DNA from: Marisa cornuarietis
Taxonomy: Eukaryota; Mollusca; Gastropoda; Architaenioglossa; Ampullariidae
NCBI GenBank assembly: GCA_004794655.1
Contig: SMMW01000046.1
Span: 1,214,001 to 1,278,000, forward strand
Reading direction: 5' to 3'
DNA length: 64,000 nucleotides
A model generated the notes under the pieces. That model searched no databases. It saw only the letters and a list, made by a program, of their open reading frames with translations, and had not been told where the DNA came from. The position numbers and the translations under genes were made by a program. The first letter of the stretch is position 1, and every line of letters begins with the position of its first letter. This document shows positions 44,328 to 56,415 of this stretch, piece after piece.

Positions 44328-46768
44328 ATGCACGGTGTTCAGCTCCTTACCGCGGTCTTGCTGTGTTCTACTTTGGATCTTGCCCAAGCCCAAGGTGAGG
44401 TGACAGCATCTGGCCACCGACTTTTTGTGCTCACTACCGAGAATTATTTCCTGAGTAAAAGCACTGATAACTGCTGTCAGAATTTGGTCAGAGAGAACAG
44501 ATAAAAGGGTGTGGACAGAAAAAAATCAGGCACAAAGTCAGAGCAGGGGCAACTGTTGCTGTCTCATTCTCAGGGAACAGCCTGTTGTTTCTGATGAAAA
44601 AAAGATGTAGAGATAATCACTTAATGACCATTGCTAGCCCTGAGAGTTTTGGAGAAATGTCATCCTTGACACACGTGTATCTTCTAACACTGCATCCTTC
44701 CTGGATCTCACCACCTTAGCTTGTTGAGTCAGAGAGGACTAGGCAACGACAACTAATGTGTTTAATCAGGATCAGGCACTTATAATTTGTATTAATGTGA
44801 GAGAGGATTTTATCTGATTTTGTCTGATTTTGTCTGATTTTATTAGTGTGTTGAATTTAAGGAACTTCCTTTCTTGAGTGTTGAGTGGCATAGAGAGACA
44901 GTGAACACACTTCTCGCTGTACGCTTTTTGTTAGTTGTCAGCTAAACCTTCACAGGTTCTGAGTAGTCACAGGTTCCTTGTACTAGCCCATAATGAAGCT
45001 ATCCCTTGTGAATGTTGCTGACTCATCCCAATCCCCTTTTGAATGGATTTTAATTTTAATGTACATCTTAAATTTTGCGTTTAATTTACAGTCGCAAACA
45101 TTTCGCTTAGCTATCTTCAATTTTTAGCAGATTTGGGAACTATGCTACTCCTACATTAAAACAAAAGAAAACGAAGAAAAGAGCTAGCGAAGATGAAAGT
45201 TTATTCTTGAGTGGATACAAGTGTATAGCTTATGCACCACTGGAAATGTTAGATTTGAAGGAAGGTTGTCGAAAATATAGTCTTCCTAGCTTGACGAAAT
45301 ATGAAGTAATTCAGAGAATGTCGCACATTCACACCATAAGATAGCATATTTCAACACAGCAGGGTATACCATATTTCCACACACAACAGGCAACGAGTTT
45401 CCCTATACTTTGCAAGTAGTCATTGTAGGTGTCTCGTGAAACTACGTCATGTGACAGGGTCAAGGCTGCAGATCCAGGGCATGAACTTCGTCAAGGACGG
45501 TCATCACGTCGTCCTGTCTGGTGCCAACACCGCCTGGATCGACTACGGCAACGACTTCGGCAACCACAACTACCAGCGGAACCGAAACCGGTTCCTGCAC
45601 AAACTGGACATGGTCAAGAACGCTGGTGGCAACTCCATGAGTGAGTAGTTACTCAGCAGTGACTGTGTTTGCACAAGAGTAGACTGTACAATGTATAGTG
45701 CACGTTTGTAGAGCTTCGTGTGTTCTTGCTGCTGATGCTGAATGACTCCATGAGTGAGTAGTTACTCAGCATTTACTGTGTTTGTACAAGAGTAGACTGT
45801 ACAATGTATGGTGCACATGTTTGTAGAGCTTCGTGTGTTCTTGCTGCTGATACTGAATGACCCATCAGATCGTTCATGTCTTTCTAGTTATTTTAACATA
45901 CTGTTCATTGTGCGAAGTCGTTCTGAAGAAAGTTTCGAACTCACCTGCCTGTAGGAACCTGGATCCACGTTCACGGAGCTACGTCCCCGCACTTCGACGG
46001 CAACGGCAATGTCATTGGGCTGGACAGGGACGGTACGTTTCTGTCGGACTTCAAGCAGTACCTTGACGATGCCCGCAGTCGCAACATCCTTATCTTCCCC
46101 TGTCTCTGGAACGGCGCCGTCGTGCAGCACCAGGAGTAAGTGCTGGGCCTTGAGTATCGGAGTGACCTCCCCTAGCCTACCGTTACCGTCGGAGACGTAG
46201 TCTTCTACTGCATTAGGAGAACATTTATTGTTCGTACCTGGAATCAGATCTTGCTGCTGCTGATGATGATGATGATAATAATAATAACAGTAGTAATAAA
46301 ACGTGTGATTTATATAGCGCATAATCACACTCACAAAGGAGCATGCTCTCATTTATGAAACATTGAAAGAATACGAATATACAGACAAGTAATAAAAGGC
46401 AAACACAGAAGACACAAACAGGAATCAGGAAACAGACGACGACGATAATGATGATGATGGTTATGAGTCAGGGATGTTATTAAAGTCGCGGATATTTTCC
46501 CGCAGGCTTTTGCACGGTCTGATCACGGACACAAGGAAACTGCAGTCCTACTTGGACAAGGCGCTGATACCCTGGGTTAACGCCGTCAAGGACCACCCTG
46601 CACTGGGTGGCTGGGACATCATCAATGAGATGGAGGGCTTCATGAACCCTGAAATCCACGACAGCGACCCCTGCTTCGACACAACCTTCCTGCGAAACTC
46701 GGGAACTGGGTGGGCGGGTAAACTGTACTCTGCCAAGGAACTGCAAAGGTAACAGTAATTACAGCCTC

Positions 46769-46848
<80 letters not shown>

Positions 46849-48960
46849 GGTGGGTGGGTGGGTGTGGGTGGGTGTTTTCGCTTAGTCGCGAACGTGAAGG
46901 AAAAGGATAAATAATGAGAGCACTTCGAAAACAAGTGGTTAGAGTGACTAATCAAGTTTTCTTTCGTCTTGGATGTAATGCTGTGCCAAAGTTGGTCCTG
47001 AAGATGATATACTCATGACGTTTTCATCGATCTGCTCTCTGCTGGTGAGAGAAGGTATGGAGCAGGTGCATGTAGCTGCCATTAAGCGCCTGAGGCTTTG
47101 TTCGGGTGCAGCCACTGGTGACCAACAGGTTGGTGTCTACAGGTTCATCAATTGGCAGGTGGATGCTATCTTGCGGACAGACTCCCACGCCCTGGTCAGT
47201 GCCGGAAGCTGGAGCCAGAAGTCGCAGAGTGACAAATTTGGCGACCATAACCTCTACTCTGATCATTGCCTCGTCAAGGCTGGAGGAAAACAACTGGTCA
47301 GTAGGGTGTATAGATATGGTATTTGTCTTTAGATATCATTTATTAGGGTGTTTCTATACAACACTTTATACATCGGTTTGTAGGGTGTTTCTATAAGACA
47401 CTTATCTTTATATTTTGACTTTAAAATCGCTTATGTGATTTTTGTATTGTACTATAAGGGTGCCATTTACTATACCTCTATTTTTGCGTCATGTTCAGTT
47501 ATCTTTATTACGAATCCTTTTGCAATCACACATTAAGCAAGGACTGTTTAAAATGTTTTAAAATAACCCTGACCTCATTTCCTATGTAGAAAGGACATTG
47601 TATACTCAGAAGACCTGTGCTTCTCAATGAATAATTTCACATGTTGCTTATTTTCAAGAACACCATGTTTTAGAGAAGATAATTTCAAGTTCTTCCGGTG
47701 TCAAAAAACTGTATCGTATCTCAGAAAATATCAAGTGCTTCAGGGTGGGGATGAGCAATGAAGACCATGTTTAATGCAGGCAAACATCTGGACGACGCTG
47801 AATGGAAACCGACTTTGACAAATGAGAAACTTTAGCTTCGTAGTAACCCAGTGCTAAGAGATAAACTGGCTTAATACAGGTTAGCAAAGTGGACTGAGGC
47901 ACGTCAGTGAACTCACCCAGTACAGATGAGTAAACTAACCAATATAGGGTTGTAATGTGGTTGAATAAAGGTTAGTAAACAGCCACAATGTGTATTATAA
48001 GATGTGTAAAGCTTCAATAGCTTAGTAGCTGTAAGGGAAGAACTGTAAGTGGTTTACCTTGTCTAATTAATAACGAAAGCTGTTCTTCTTGGCTGCAGGG
48101 GAAACTGAATTTCTATCAGACCCATTCCTACAGCTGGCAAGGAGCATTTCCAAGTGACTCGACTTTCATAGTGAGTATTTAACACTACTACAACTACTAC
48201 TGCTAACTGTATAGCGCATTTCCCCATTTCCGAGTAGACTCAATCAACCTACAAAGGTAAAACATGTACAAATATATAAATAAATAAATAAATAAATAAA
48301 AAAACATGTATTTTCAGACCGGAATATAATAAAAATCATACAGACATAACTACACATCAGCAAAAAAGGAACAAGACCTCACAGTCAAGGGAAGACAGTT
48401 TCAACTTGACAAGTTGTTTTGGATGAACTTCCTGGGGCACATAGTTTGTCAACTCTTGGCACTGAGAATCGGAGCGATAGTCATTGCATGTACCGCTAAT
48501 TATGGTCAAAATTATACAGTTAGTATCCTTTGTACAGTGTGCTAACCCTTTTAAGTGCTTAAAATAATAGTCCAGAAAATTTTCTGATTATTTTAAAATT
48601 AAACTCGTTAAAGATTGTTTGTAAATGAGAGAGTGCAAGAAATAGTTCAGCTAACGCAGCCTTTGAGAATCATAGAGAAAGGATTTTGCCTGAGAAGGGT
48701 TACCAGGTGTTTGATGCATTGCCCTACTGCTGCAACAGCACAGCGCTGCTGACTTCGGCCTCGACAAGCCTATCGTGGTGGGTGAGTTCATGCAGAGTTC
48801 GGGTGCAGGGATGAGTTCCGCTCAGCTCTTCGCATACTGTTACGAACACGGCTACGCGGGATGCTGGATCTGGAGCGATGAGAGTGAGGACATCCAGGCG
48901 TCCGGCATCAGGGCCCTGAACTCGCGCACAGACCACGGGGTCATCCACCTGACCTTATAA
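44328..48960 (+). CDS. GH5 endo-beta-1,4-mannanase, gene 1 (secreted)
   Basis: Seven coding exons: 44328-44394, 45458-45640, 45955-46135, 46506-46748, 47143-47296, 48099-48170, 48739-48960. They join in frame to 373 residues, and all introns are GT-AG. Residues 1-22 form a signal peptide (MHGVQLLTAVLLCSTLDLAQ). The mature part is one GH5 barrel: [11 protein letters not shown] in exon 2, the conserved Arg84 at the exon 2/3 joint, [17 protein letters not shown] with acid/base Glu185, H285-S-Y287, and VVGEF with nucleophile Glu316. Length fits molluscan digestive mannanases (about 360-380), usually placed in GH5_10. Family role: hydrolysis of beta-1,4-mannan of algae and plants in the gut. Compared with gene 2, the residues after Glu316 (MQSSGAG) and around Trp345 (CWIWSDES) differ, so substrate preference may have changed. 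The 3' UTR lacks an obvious AATAAA. Confidence 0.92.
45632..45859 (+). repeat. 113-bp tandem duplication over the exon 2 splice donor of gene 1
   Basis: Copy 1 (45632-45744) starts with the last 9 nt of exon 2 and its donor ATGA|GTGAGTAG. Copy 2 (45745-45859) repeats it with a few changes and a 2-nt insertion. This creates a second, identical donor at 45754. Using it would keep 113 nt that starts GTGAGTAG and so brings an in-frame stop at once. Confidence 0.9.
46262..46355 (-). mobile_element. Retrotransposon 3' tail in intron 3 of gene 1
   Basis: (GAT/AAT)n, then ATTTATATAGCGCATAATCA and GGAGCATGCTCTCA: the reverse complement of the L2-like end. Confidence 0.6.
46772..46873. repeat. (GT)n(GGGT)n in intron 4 of gene 1
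   Basis: A pure GT run of about 68 bp and then GGGT repeats. It starts only 23 nt after the donor of exon 4 (46749). Confidence 0.96.
48171..48738 (+). other. Intron 6 of gene 1
   Basis: Between exons 6 and 7. It holds a TATAGCGCATTTCCC-type degenerate tail at 48205-48260 and an (AAAT)n run at 48278-48302, with nothing else recognised. Confidence 0.5.
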
Positions 48961-49394
48961 TCGACATCGAGTCTCGTCGGGTGTTAAGGGTACTCGGCTT
49001 TCGACAGAGCGCCTCACCCCGCCCATGGATGATGTCGCCTTCTGGTTGAAAACGATTGGCTGCTGCACATCTAGAAGAAACTTTTCCAAACCTGGGTATA
49101 TTATTCACATGTTCTGGGTGCAGATAACACCACCCCTTTGATAAACTCTTGATAAAAATCGGAAGTGGCTGATTTGAAGACAATATGCTCAAATCTAGAT
49201 GGCAAAACCCATTTTCTGTTAACAACCTTGTGTATTTTGCTGCCATTTAACTCATAGGAAATATAATGATCATACTTTTATTGCTTGTGTTGTTTGGGGT
49301 GCAGGACTCGTCCTTTCCTCAAATATGGATGCCAAAAAAATCTAAAATCGCAAACACACTTTTTTCTCTCTCTCTCTTTTACCTTTCTTCTGTC
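48961..49394. other. 3' flank of gene 1
   Basis: Probable 3' UTR and downstream sequence. No canonical AATAAA; AATATA at about 49260 is a possible weak signal. Confidence 0.35.
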
Positions 49395-49403
49395 GCGCGC
49401 ACG

Positions 49404-49479
<76 letters not shown>
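49395..49479. repeat. (CA)n microsatellite
   Basis: About 85 bp of CA, preceded by CGCG/CACG words. Confidence 0.97.
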
Positions 49480-49481
<2 letters not shown>

Positions 49482-49719
49482 ACCAGGTGATGCTAAAGCC
49501 TACTCCTTTTGTCACTCGTGTTGTTGGAATGGACACAGTCAAAACAGATTACATTCACCTTTGAACCCGTCGATTTGATGCTTTTGTTCGCTTGTTTCCT
49601 TTTTTAGTTTAAACACGCAGTGAAGGCGAACGAACAGAAACTCAAATGTTAGGAGGACTGAAGACAAAGCTCAACTCCAAAACATGAGGAAACATTCAAA
49701 GAACGAGAAAAAACATTCA

Positions 49720-51150
49720 AATAATAATAATAAATGCAAAACTCTGTAAAGCGCATACTCCCACTCCTAAGGAGCCCACTCTTAGCGCTAAAAAACAATA
49801 ACGAGACATGGGCAACATACGAGGGACAGGAAAACAAATAACATATGAAATACTAAAGAAGAAACAACACTACTGATGGTGAATAAAAACAGATACAGAA
49901 AACATAAAAGGGGAGCCCAGTAATAATGGAAGTAGTAATCAGCGGTAAAGGGGGAAGGGTGTGAAAAAGGTCTAGCAAATGGTGTTAGGAGTCATGTTTA
50001 AGGAAGAGGTGCGTTTTCAGTGCACATTTAAAGGATTTAATAGCGGGAAGGTGGTGGATATGGAGAGGGAGAGAGCTCCATTGTTTCGCTGCACAGTAAC
50101 TAAATATCCTGTGGCCATGTTGTTGTTCTGGTGACAGGAACAGTTAGGAGACGGTCGTCAGACGAGGAGTGGAGTTGTCTAGCTGGGACTTAGGGAAGAG
50201 AAGTTCAGAGAACTAGTCAGGACAGGAGCCAGCAAAGAAATTAAAACACAGCACAGACAGTTTGTACTGAATGTGAGAACGGACGGGTAGCCAGTGTAGA
50301 GAACGAAGGAGAGGAGTGACATGGTCCCGTTTCGTGGCTCTAAGCACCAGACGTGCAGCGGAGTTCTGTACTCTCTGGAGTCTCTGAATGAGGTAGTCAG
50401 GGCAGCCTGCCAGCAAGAAGTTGCAGTAGTCAAGTATAGAGAAAAGAACAAACACACAGACAAGAGTGTTGGTAGCGCGTGTAGAGAGAAAGTGACGGAT
50501 GGCAGTGATCTTACGGAGCTCATAATAGGCAGACTGACAGACAGCTGTAACATGTTTATCATAATAGGCAGACTGACAGACAGCTGTAACATGTTTATCA
50601 TAATAGGCAGACTGACAGACAGCTGTAACATGTTTATCATAATAGGCAGACTGACAGACAGCTGTAACATGTTTATCATAATAGACAGACTGACAGACAG
50701 CTTTAACATGTTTATCGAGTGTCATGTCTGCAGTGACAATAAATCCCAGATTCCTAACGGAAGACGTGAAGGTGCTGTTGCTCTTGTAAAAAGGTTCAGA
50801 GCTGTGTCAAAACTATTTTCTCTATGATGTTGGAGAGAGAAGGAAAGTTGGAGACTGGGCGGTAGTTGTTCGACACGTTGACGTCAAGCGTGGATTTCTT
50901 AATAAGTGGCCTTACCAGAGAATTTTAAAACAAAGATGTGAAAGCACCTGATGACAAGCTGACATTTACAATACTTGTGATGGGATGAAGTAAAATATCT
51001 AAGCACTCAAGAAGAAGACTTGTGGGGATAGGGTCTATAACTGGCAAGCTGTTGGCTTGGCTTTCAGAATAACCGCCATTAAATCGGCTTCAGAGACTGC
51101 TCGAAGCATGGTTAAAGAGCATCCAAGTAAAAAACATCTCTCAGTCAACA
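49720..51150 (-). mobile_element. L2-like non-LTR retrotransposon, internally deleted
   Basis: On the minus strand, fragments of one polymerase ORF appear in order. SEADLMAVILKAKPTACQL and DPIPTSLLLECLDILL (51.16-50.99 kb) are followed by VRPLIKKSTLDVNVSNNYRP and VSNFPSLSNIIEKIVLTQL (fingers). Then comes a jump to FTSSVRNLGFIVTADMTLD and VCQSAYY, then LAGCPDYLIQRLQRVQNSAA, RDHVTPLLRSLHWLPVRSH and FNFFAGSCPD. The 3' UTR ends in GCGC and (ATT)n at 49720-49733. The palm with its catalytic aspartates is missing between about 50,810 and 50,800. Stops and frameshifts occur, so it is dead. It fills the space between the two mannanase genes. Confidence 0.88.
50521..50716 (-). repeat. 39-bp tandem repeat inside the retrotransposon ORF, 5 copies
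   Basis: Unit ATAATAGGCAGACTGACAGA plus CAGCTGTAACATGTTTATC on the plus strand. On the minus strand it reads as a 13-residue unit (DKHVTAVCQSAYY) in the polymerase frame, so the expansion keeps frame. Only one such unit is expected in an intact L2-type protein. Confidence 0.92.
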
Positions 51151-51182
51151 GAAAAGCCAACAATGCTGTTTCCACTTTCGAG

Positions 51183-51188
51183 TTTATT
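51183..51188 (-). terminator. AATAAA poly(A) signal of mannanase gene 2
   Basis: AATAAA on the minus strand, about 155 nt after the TAG stop (51342-51344). It is the only canonical signal close behind the gene, and lies about 30 bp from the truncated 5' end of the L2-like element. Confidence 0.55.
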
Positions 51189-51341
51189 CTCATAGACATG
51201 ATGATATCTGATGAAATGACTAGATGTCGCACTTACAAAGAAATTAGCTGCACGTGGCAAAACTGTTTTGAACACGAGGTGAAACACATCCATACAAATT
51301 TCCGTTGCTACCCTGCTTGTGACCCGGCAGTCATGGTCAGG

Positions 51342-54300
51342 CTACAGGTTGATCGGCACCCTGCCGTTGAAGTCCACCCTCCCCCTGAGGGCCGCGATGC
51401 CGCGCATCTGAGTGTCCGTGTCGTCTGTGTCGCTGCCGTCGGCGTTGGCGTGCCAGGTCCACGCGCCGTCGTAGCCGTGGTCGTAGGCGTAGCGGAAGAG
51501 ATCCTCGATGGACATGCCGCCGCCATGCAGGTGGTTGAACTCTGCCACCACCAGCGGCTTGTCCAACCCGAAGTCGTTAAAGCTGTGCTGTAAAGGGAGA
51601 CAACATAACTACATCTCCAGACCAAAGTGGTGAAAGTTTTGCTGTAAAGACAAGCATAAGATGTCCATGGCGAAGTCTTTCATGTTGTGCGGTAAAAGAA
51701 GAAGTTAAAGTTATTGAGTACAACGCTACCGTATTTACACGAGGTGAAAATCGTAACGGTAGCAAGAGAAACAAATGTCTATTTATTTATTTATTTACTG
51801 ATGGTGTTGTCGTCTGTCACCTCTTTTGCGGTTATGTGATGTTGATACACTTTGCTTCATGATTTGTTTTTTTAGCTAAGTGCCAGTGATCTTGTGCAAC
51901 ACGTGTGTACAAGAACATTCCGACAATAACAGTTCCTAGTCAAAGTAAGGGCACGACAGAATATTTTTGTACGTTGTGGTGTACATTTTCCTGTTAGAAT
52001 TGAAAGATTAAGTTCGAATCCCCGTCCAGAAGTAACTGTATAGTCTTTAAATTAGCATTTTGATCCAAAACTTCGTTTGTAAGTACATGTTTACAAATGC
52101 ATGAAAAGAAGAAACTAGAAGAAACTGTAAAACTGTCAAAGAAACACTTACCTTGAAGGGAGACTCTTGAGGGAAGTTACCCTGCCAGTCGTAAGTGTGA
52201 GTGGAGTAGAAGGTCAAGGTCCCCTGCACGCACATTAAGACTGGTGACGTTTTCTCCTTCTCAAACGATTCTTCTTCTTCAACAGCTCTTTCTCTTAGAC
52301 GTTTCTCTATCTCTAGTCTTCTCTTATTTTACTCCTCTGACGATTCTCCTTCAGCCTCTCCTCCATCTTCCCAAGATTCTCTCTCTCACGTCACAGATCT
52401 TTTTTCATCATCCATACGCATTCAGACAAACTGACGTCATTCACGCTCTTTCATTCTTTCACGTGGGTTGAGACCTTCGACCTCACCTAGGTGACAGGGT
52501 GACGTATCACAAACTCCTCGCTTGACATGCGCGACATACAGCAAACAGTCGCTATGGTACTCAACGCACAAACAAACAAACTTTTAAAAAGTCACGGGAC
52601 TCGGCGACACTGTGCTTTCTTTAAAAAGTCACGGAAATCAGCACCAACGTATTATCTTGACAAATCACGTGAATCAACACTAACGTACTATCTTGAAAAG
52701 TCACAGGAATAAACACTAGTGTACTGTAGTGAATAGTCACGGAGTAAACACTAGTGTACTGTAGTGAATAGTCACGGGAATAAACACTAGTGTACTGTAG
52801 TGAATAGTCACGGAGTAAACACTAGTGTACTGTAGTGAATAGTCACGGGAATAAACACTAGTGTACTGTAGTGAATAGTCACGGGAATAAACACTAGTGT
52901 ACTGTAGTGAATAGTCACGGAGTAAACACTAGTGTACTGTATTGAATAGTCACGGGAATAAACACTAGTGTACTGTAGTGAATAGTCACGGAGTAAACAC
53001 TAGTGTACTGTAGTGAATAGTCACGGGAATAAACACTAGTGTACTGTAGTGAATAGTCACGGGAATAAACACTAGTGTACTGTAGTGAATAGTCACGGAG
53101 TAAACACTAGTGTACTGTAGTGAATAGTCACGGGAATAAACACTAGTGTACTGTAGTGAATAGTCACGGAGTAAACACTAGTGTACTGTAGTGAATAGTC
53201 ACGGGAATAAACACTAGTGTACTGTAGTGAATAGTCACGGAGTAAACACTAGTGTACTGTAGTGAATAGTCACGGGAATAAACACTAGTGTACTGTAGTG
53301 AATAGTCACGGGAATAAACACTAGTGTACTGTAGTGAATAGTCACGGGAATAAACACTAGTGTACTGTAGTGAATAGTCACGGAGTAAACACTAGTGTAC
53401 TGTAGTGAATAGTCACGGGAATAAACACTAGTGTACTGTAGTGAATAGTCACGGGAATAAACACTAGTGTACTGTAGTGAATAGTCACGGGAATAAACAC
53501 TAGTGTACTGTAGTGAATAGTCACGGAATAAACACTAGTGTACTGTAGTGAATAGTCACGGGAATAAACACTAGTGTACTGTAGTGAATAGTCACGGGAA
53601 TAAACACTAGTGTACTGTAGTGAATAGTCACGGGAATAAACACTAGTGTACTGTAGTGAATAGTCACGGGAATAAACACTAGTGTACTGTAGTGAATAGT
53701 CACGGGAATAAACACTAGTGTACTGTATTGAATAGTCACGGGAATAAACACTAGTGTACTGTATTGAATAGTCACTGGAATAAACACTAGTGTACTGTAT
53801 TGAATAGTCACGGGAATAAACACTAATGTACTGTATTGAATAGTCACAGGAATAAACACTAGTGTACTGTATTGAAAAGTCACGGAAATAAACACTAGTG
53901 TACTGTATTGAATAGTCACGGGAATAAACACTAGTGTACTGTATTGAATAGTCACGGGAATAAACACTAATGTACTGTATTGAATAGTCACGGGAATAAA
54001 CACTAATGTACTGTATTGAATAGTCACAGGACTCAGCAACACTGACGTACTCTCTTGAAAGTCACAGGATACGGTGACAATGTAGTCTGTCGAACAGATC
54101 CACCAAAACACTCTTGTGACGTATTAAATACCGAGAAGTATGTTCTTCAGTAGTGACATCCCTTGAATAAAACTCACCCCTCCTCTGCCGCCGGCCTTAA
54201 CAAGGCAGTTGTCGCTGTAGAGGTTCCTGTTGCCCCAGTTGTCGGTGTTGGAGCGAGGTGTCCATGAGCCGGCCGTCACTAGAGCCGATGAGTCCACTTG

Positions 54301-55537
54301 CCTGATGGCGTCCACTTGCCAGTTGATGAACCTGCGTCACCGACCGCTAACATTTAGTCTCTGACCTCTGAACTGATCAACAACTTTGTACACGTGCCGA
54401 AGACTGACAGCACCACGAAGAGGAAGCAGTTAGCTTTCAGCACGCACGAGCGTCAGCACGAACACTCACATGTGTGCGCATCCATTAGAGTAGAGACCTC
54501 CATTTTTCTTTTCCTCTACTTTGGTCTTCTATTCTTTTTCCTTCTTCTCTTATTTCACTCTTCCAATAAGATTCTAAAGGATCGCATCTAAAGAAAACGG
54601 TTGGTAAATTATTTTATTTTTAATTTATGAAATCAGAGACATGGCTGAGTACTTAGTTATATTTGTGGACAGTCCTTTATCAACCGTTAGACGCTCCGCC
54701 ATCTACAGTGACGTCATGACCAATCACATCGCGACTTTGAGAAATCCGCGGGAGAAACTGAAGAGTTACTTCACCTGACTTACGACCCCCCCCCCAACAA
54801 AAAAGGTTTCTAGTAGCAACACGTTCATTGACTGTAAGTCTGTAAGGAGACAATCATGGAGGAAAGATGGATCTGGGGTTTGTACAATTCCTTAAAAAAA
54901 ACTTATAAAAGTATAAGAAACAACATGTGGGGACTGATGTCTACCTTTTTGTCTCGCCCAGTATCTTGCTCTGTCACCGAACTTTGTTTCGATGTGTAGG
55001 TGGGTCGTTTTTGCTACTAGATGTGATGCTTCGACGAATAAAACAATTACCAAAGTTGCATGGCAGGAACAAGAGACTTGACAAGGAGCGGTTAATTGCT
55101 GGACCAAGGAACTGGTTTTTATATGGTCCCGCCCATTCACTTGGCTCCACCCACTCACTTGGAACCACCTACTCACCTGAGTAGATCTTGGGCACGGAAG
55201 CCGCCACCCGCCCACCCGGCACCGCTGCCGCCCAGGGGTCGAGTGTCGAAGCAGGGCTCGGAGTTGTACTCGCCGGCTTTGATGATTCCCTCCATCTCGT
55301 TGATGATGTCCCACCCGCCCAGGGCTGGATGGTCCTTCACAGCCTGCACCCAGGGCTTGAGGGCTTTGTCGATGTACGACTGCAGCTTGGACTCAACAGT
55401 GATCAGGCCACCCAGCTCGCTGGAGAGAGGAACAGATTGGGAAGCAGGGCAGAAATGAAACGTCTCCTCATTTCCGTTCTTTTAACTTTTAAGATAAAGT
55501 CAGGCATCGCTTCCTCGTCAGACATGTGGTATGTGCG

Positions 55538-55604
<67 letters not shown>

Positions 55605-56304
55605 GTGAAACCCTCCAACAGTTAAAGTGAGAACCGGGTCTTCGCAAAGACCAGAATACGCACACACGCTGTTAGGAATGTGGGTTATCCCCCCTTTTTG
55701 TTTTAAGAAGCAGGGATTGTTGCCCTTGGATGTATGCTATGAGGAATGTATGGTAGTGAGGACGATTTATGATTTGTGAAAGAGCGCGTGACTGAGCGAA
55801 ATGTTTACTGGAGCCCCTGTAGTTGGGGAGAACTGAGTTTTGTCATTCCCAGACAAGTCGTCGAAGTAGAAAGACGCTGTAAAAAAAAAATCTGTGTGGC
55901 AGAGAGCGGGGAATCAGAGTAATTCCTTGCATAGCCAAAGTATAAGTTCTCTTTATTGCTATGGTTGCCTTTATAACGGTCGGTGAGAGAATGATGTGAA
56001 ATCTTAATATTTGGTTTGAAATCTTGTTATTGTAGAGAAGTATTGTTGTTCCTTGTTGTAACAAACAGTAGTAGTTCAATTCAATATGAGTATTCGTTTA
56101 ATCGTAAGGATTTTTTCATGAATTACCGAGGGGAAAGGAGGACGAGTATAGAAGTGAATCGTCGCCAGTCTGCGAATTTTTCCAGTCAGCACCAGCTGTA
56201 CAGATTATAGAGGCTGTACAGTCGTCAGTCTGCGTATTTGCCCAGTCAGCTCCAGTTGTACAGGATAGTATTCAAGGAAGTGTATAATTGTGTGTGTGTG
56301 TGTG

Positions 56305-56348
<44 letters not shown>

Positions 56349-56363
56349 TGTGTGTGTGTGTGT

Positions 56364-56415
<52 letters not shown>

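Noticed and set aside
51057..51593. 178-codon plus-strand frame rich in Val and Arg
   Set aside because: Antisense shadow of the last exon of mannanase gene 2.
53521..54111. 196-codon minus-strand frame of 12-residue repeats
   Set aside because: The 36-bp minisatellite unit is a multiple of three and lacks stops; it lies in a mannanase intron.
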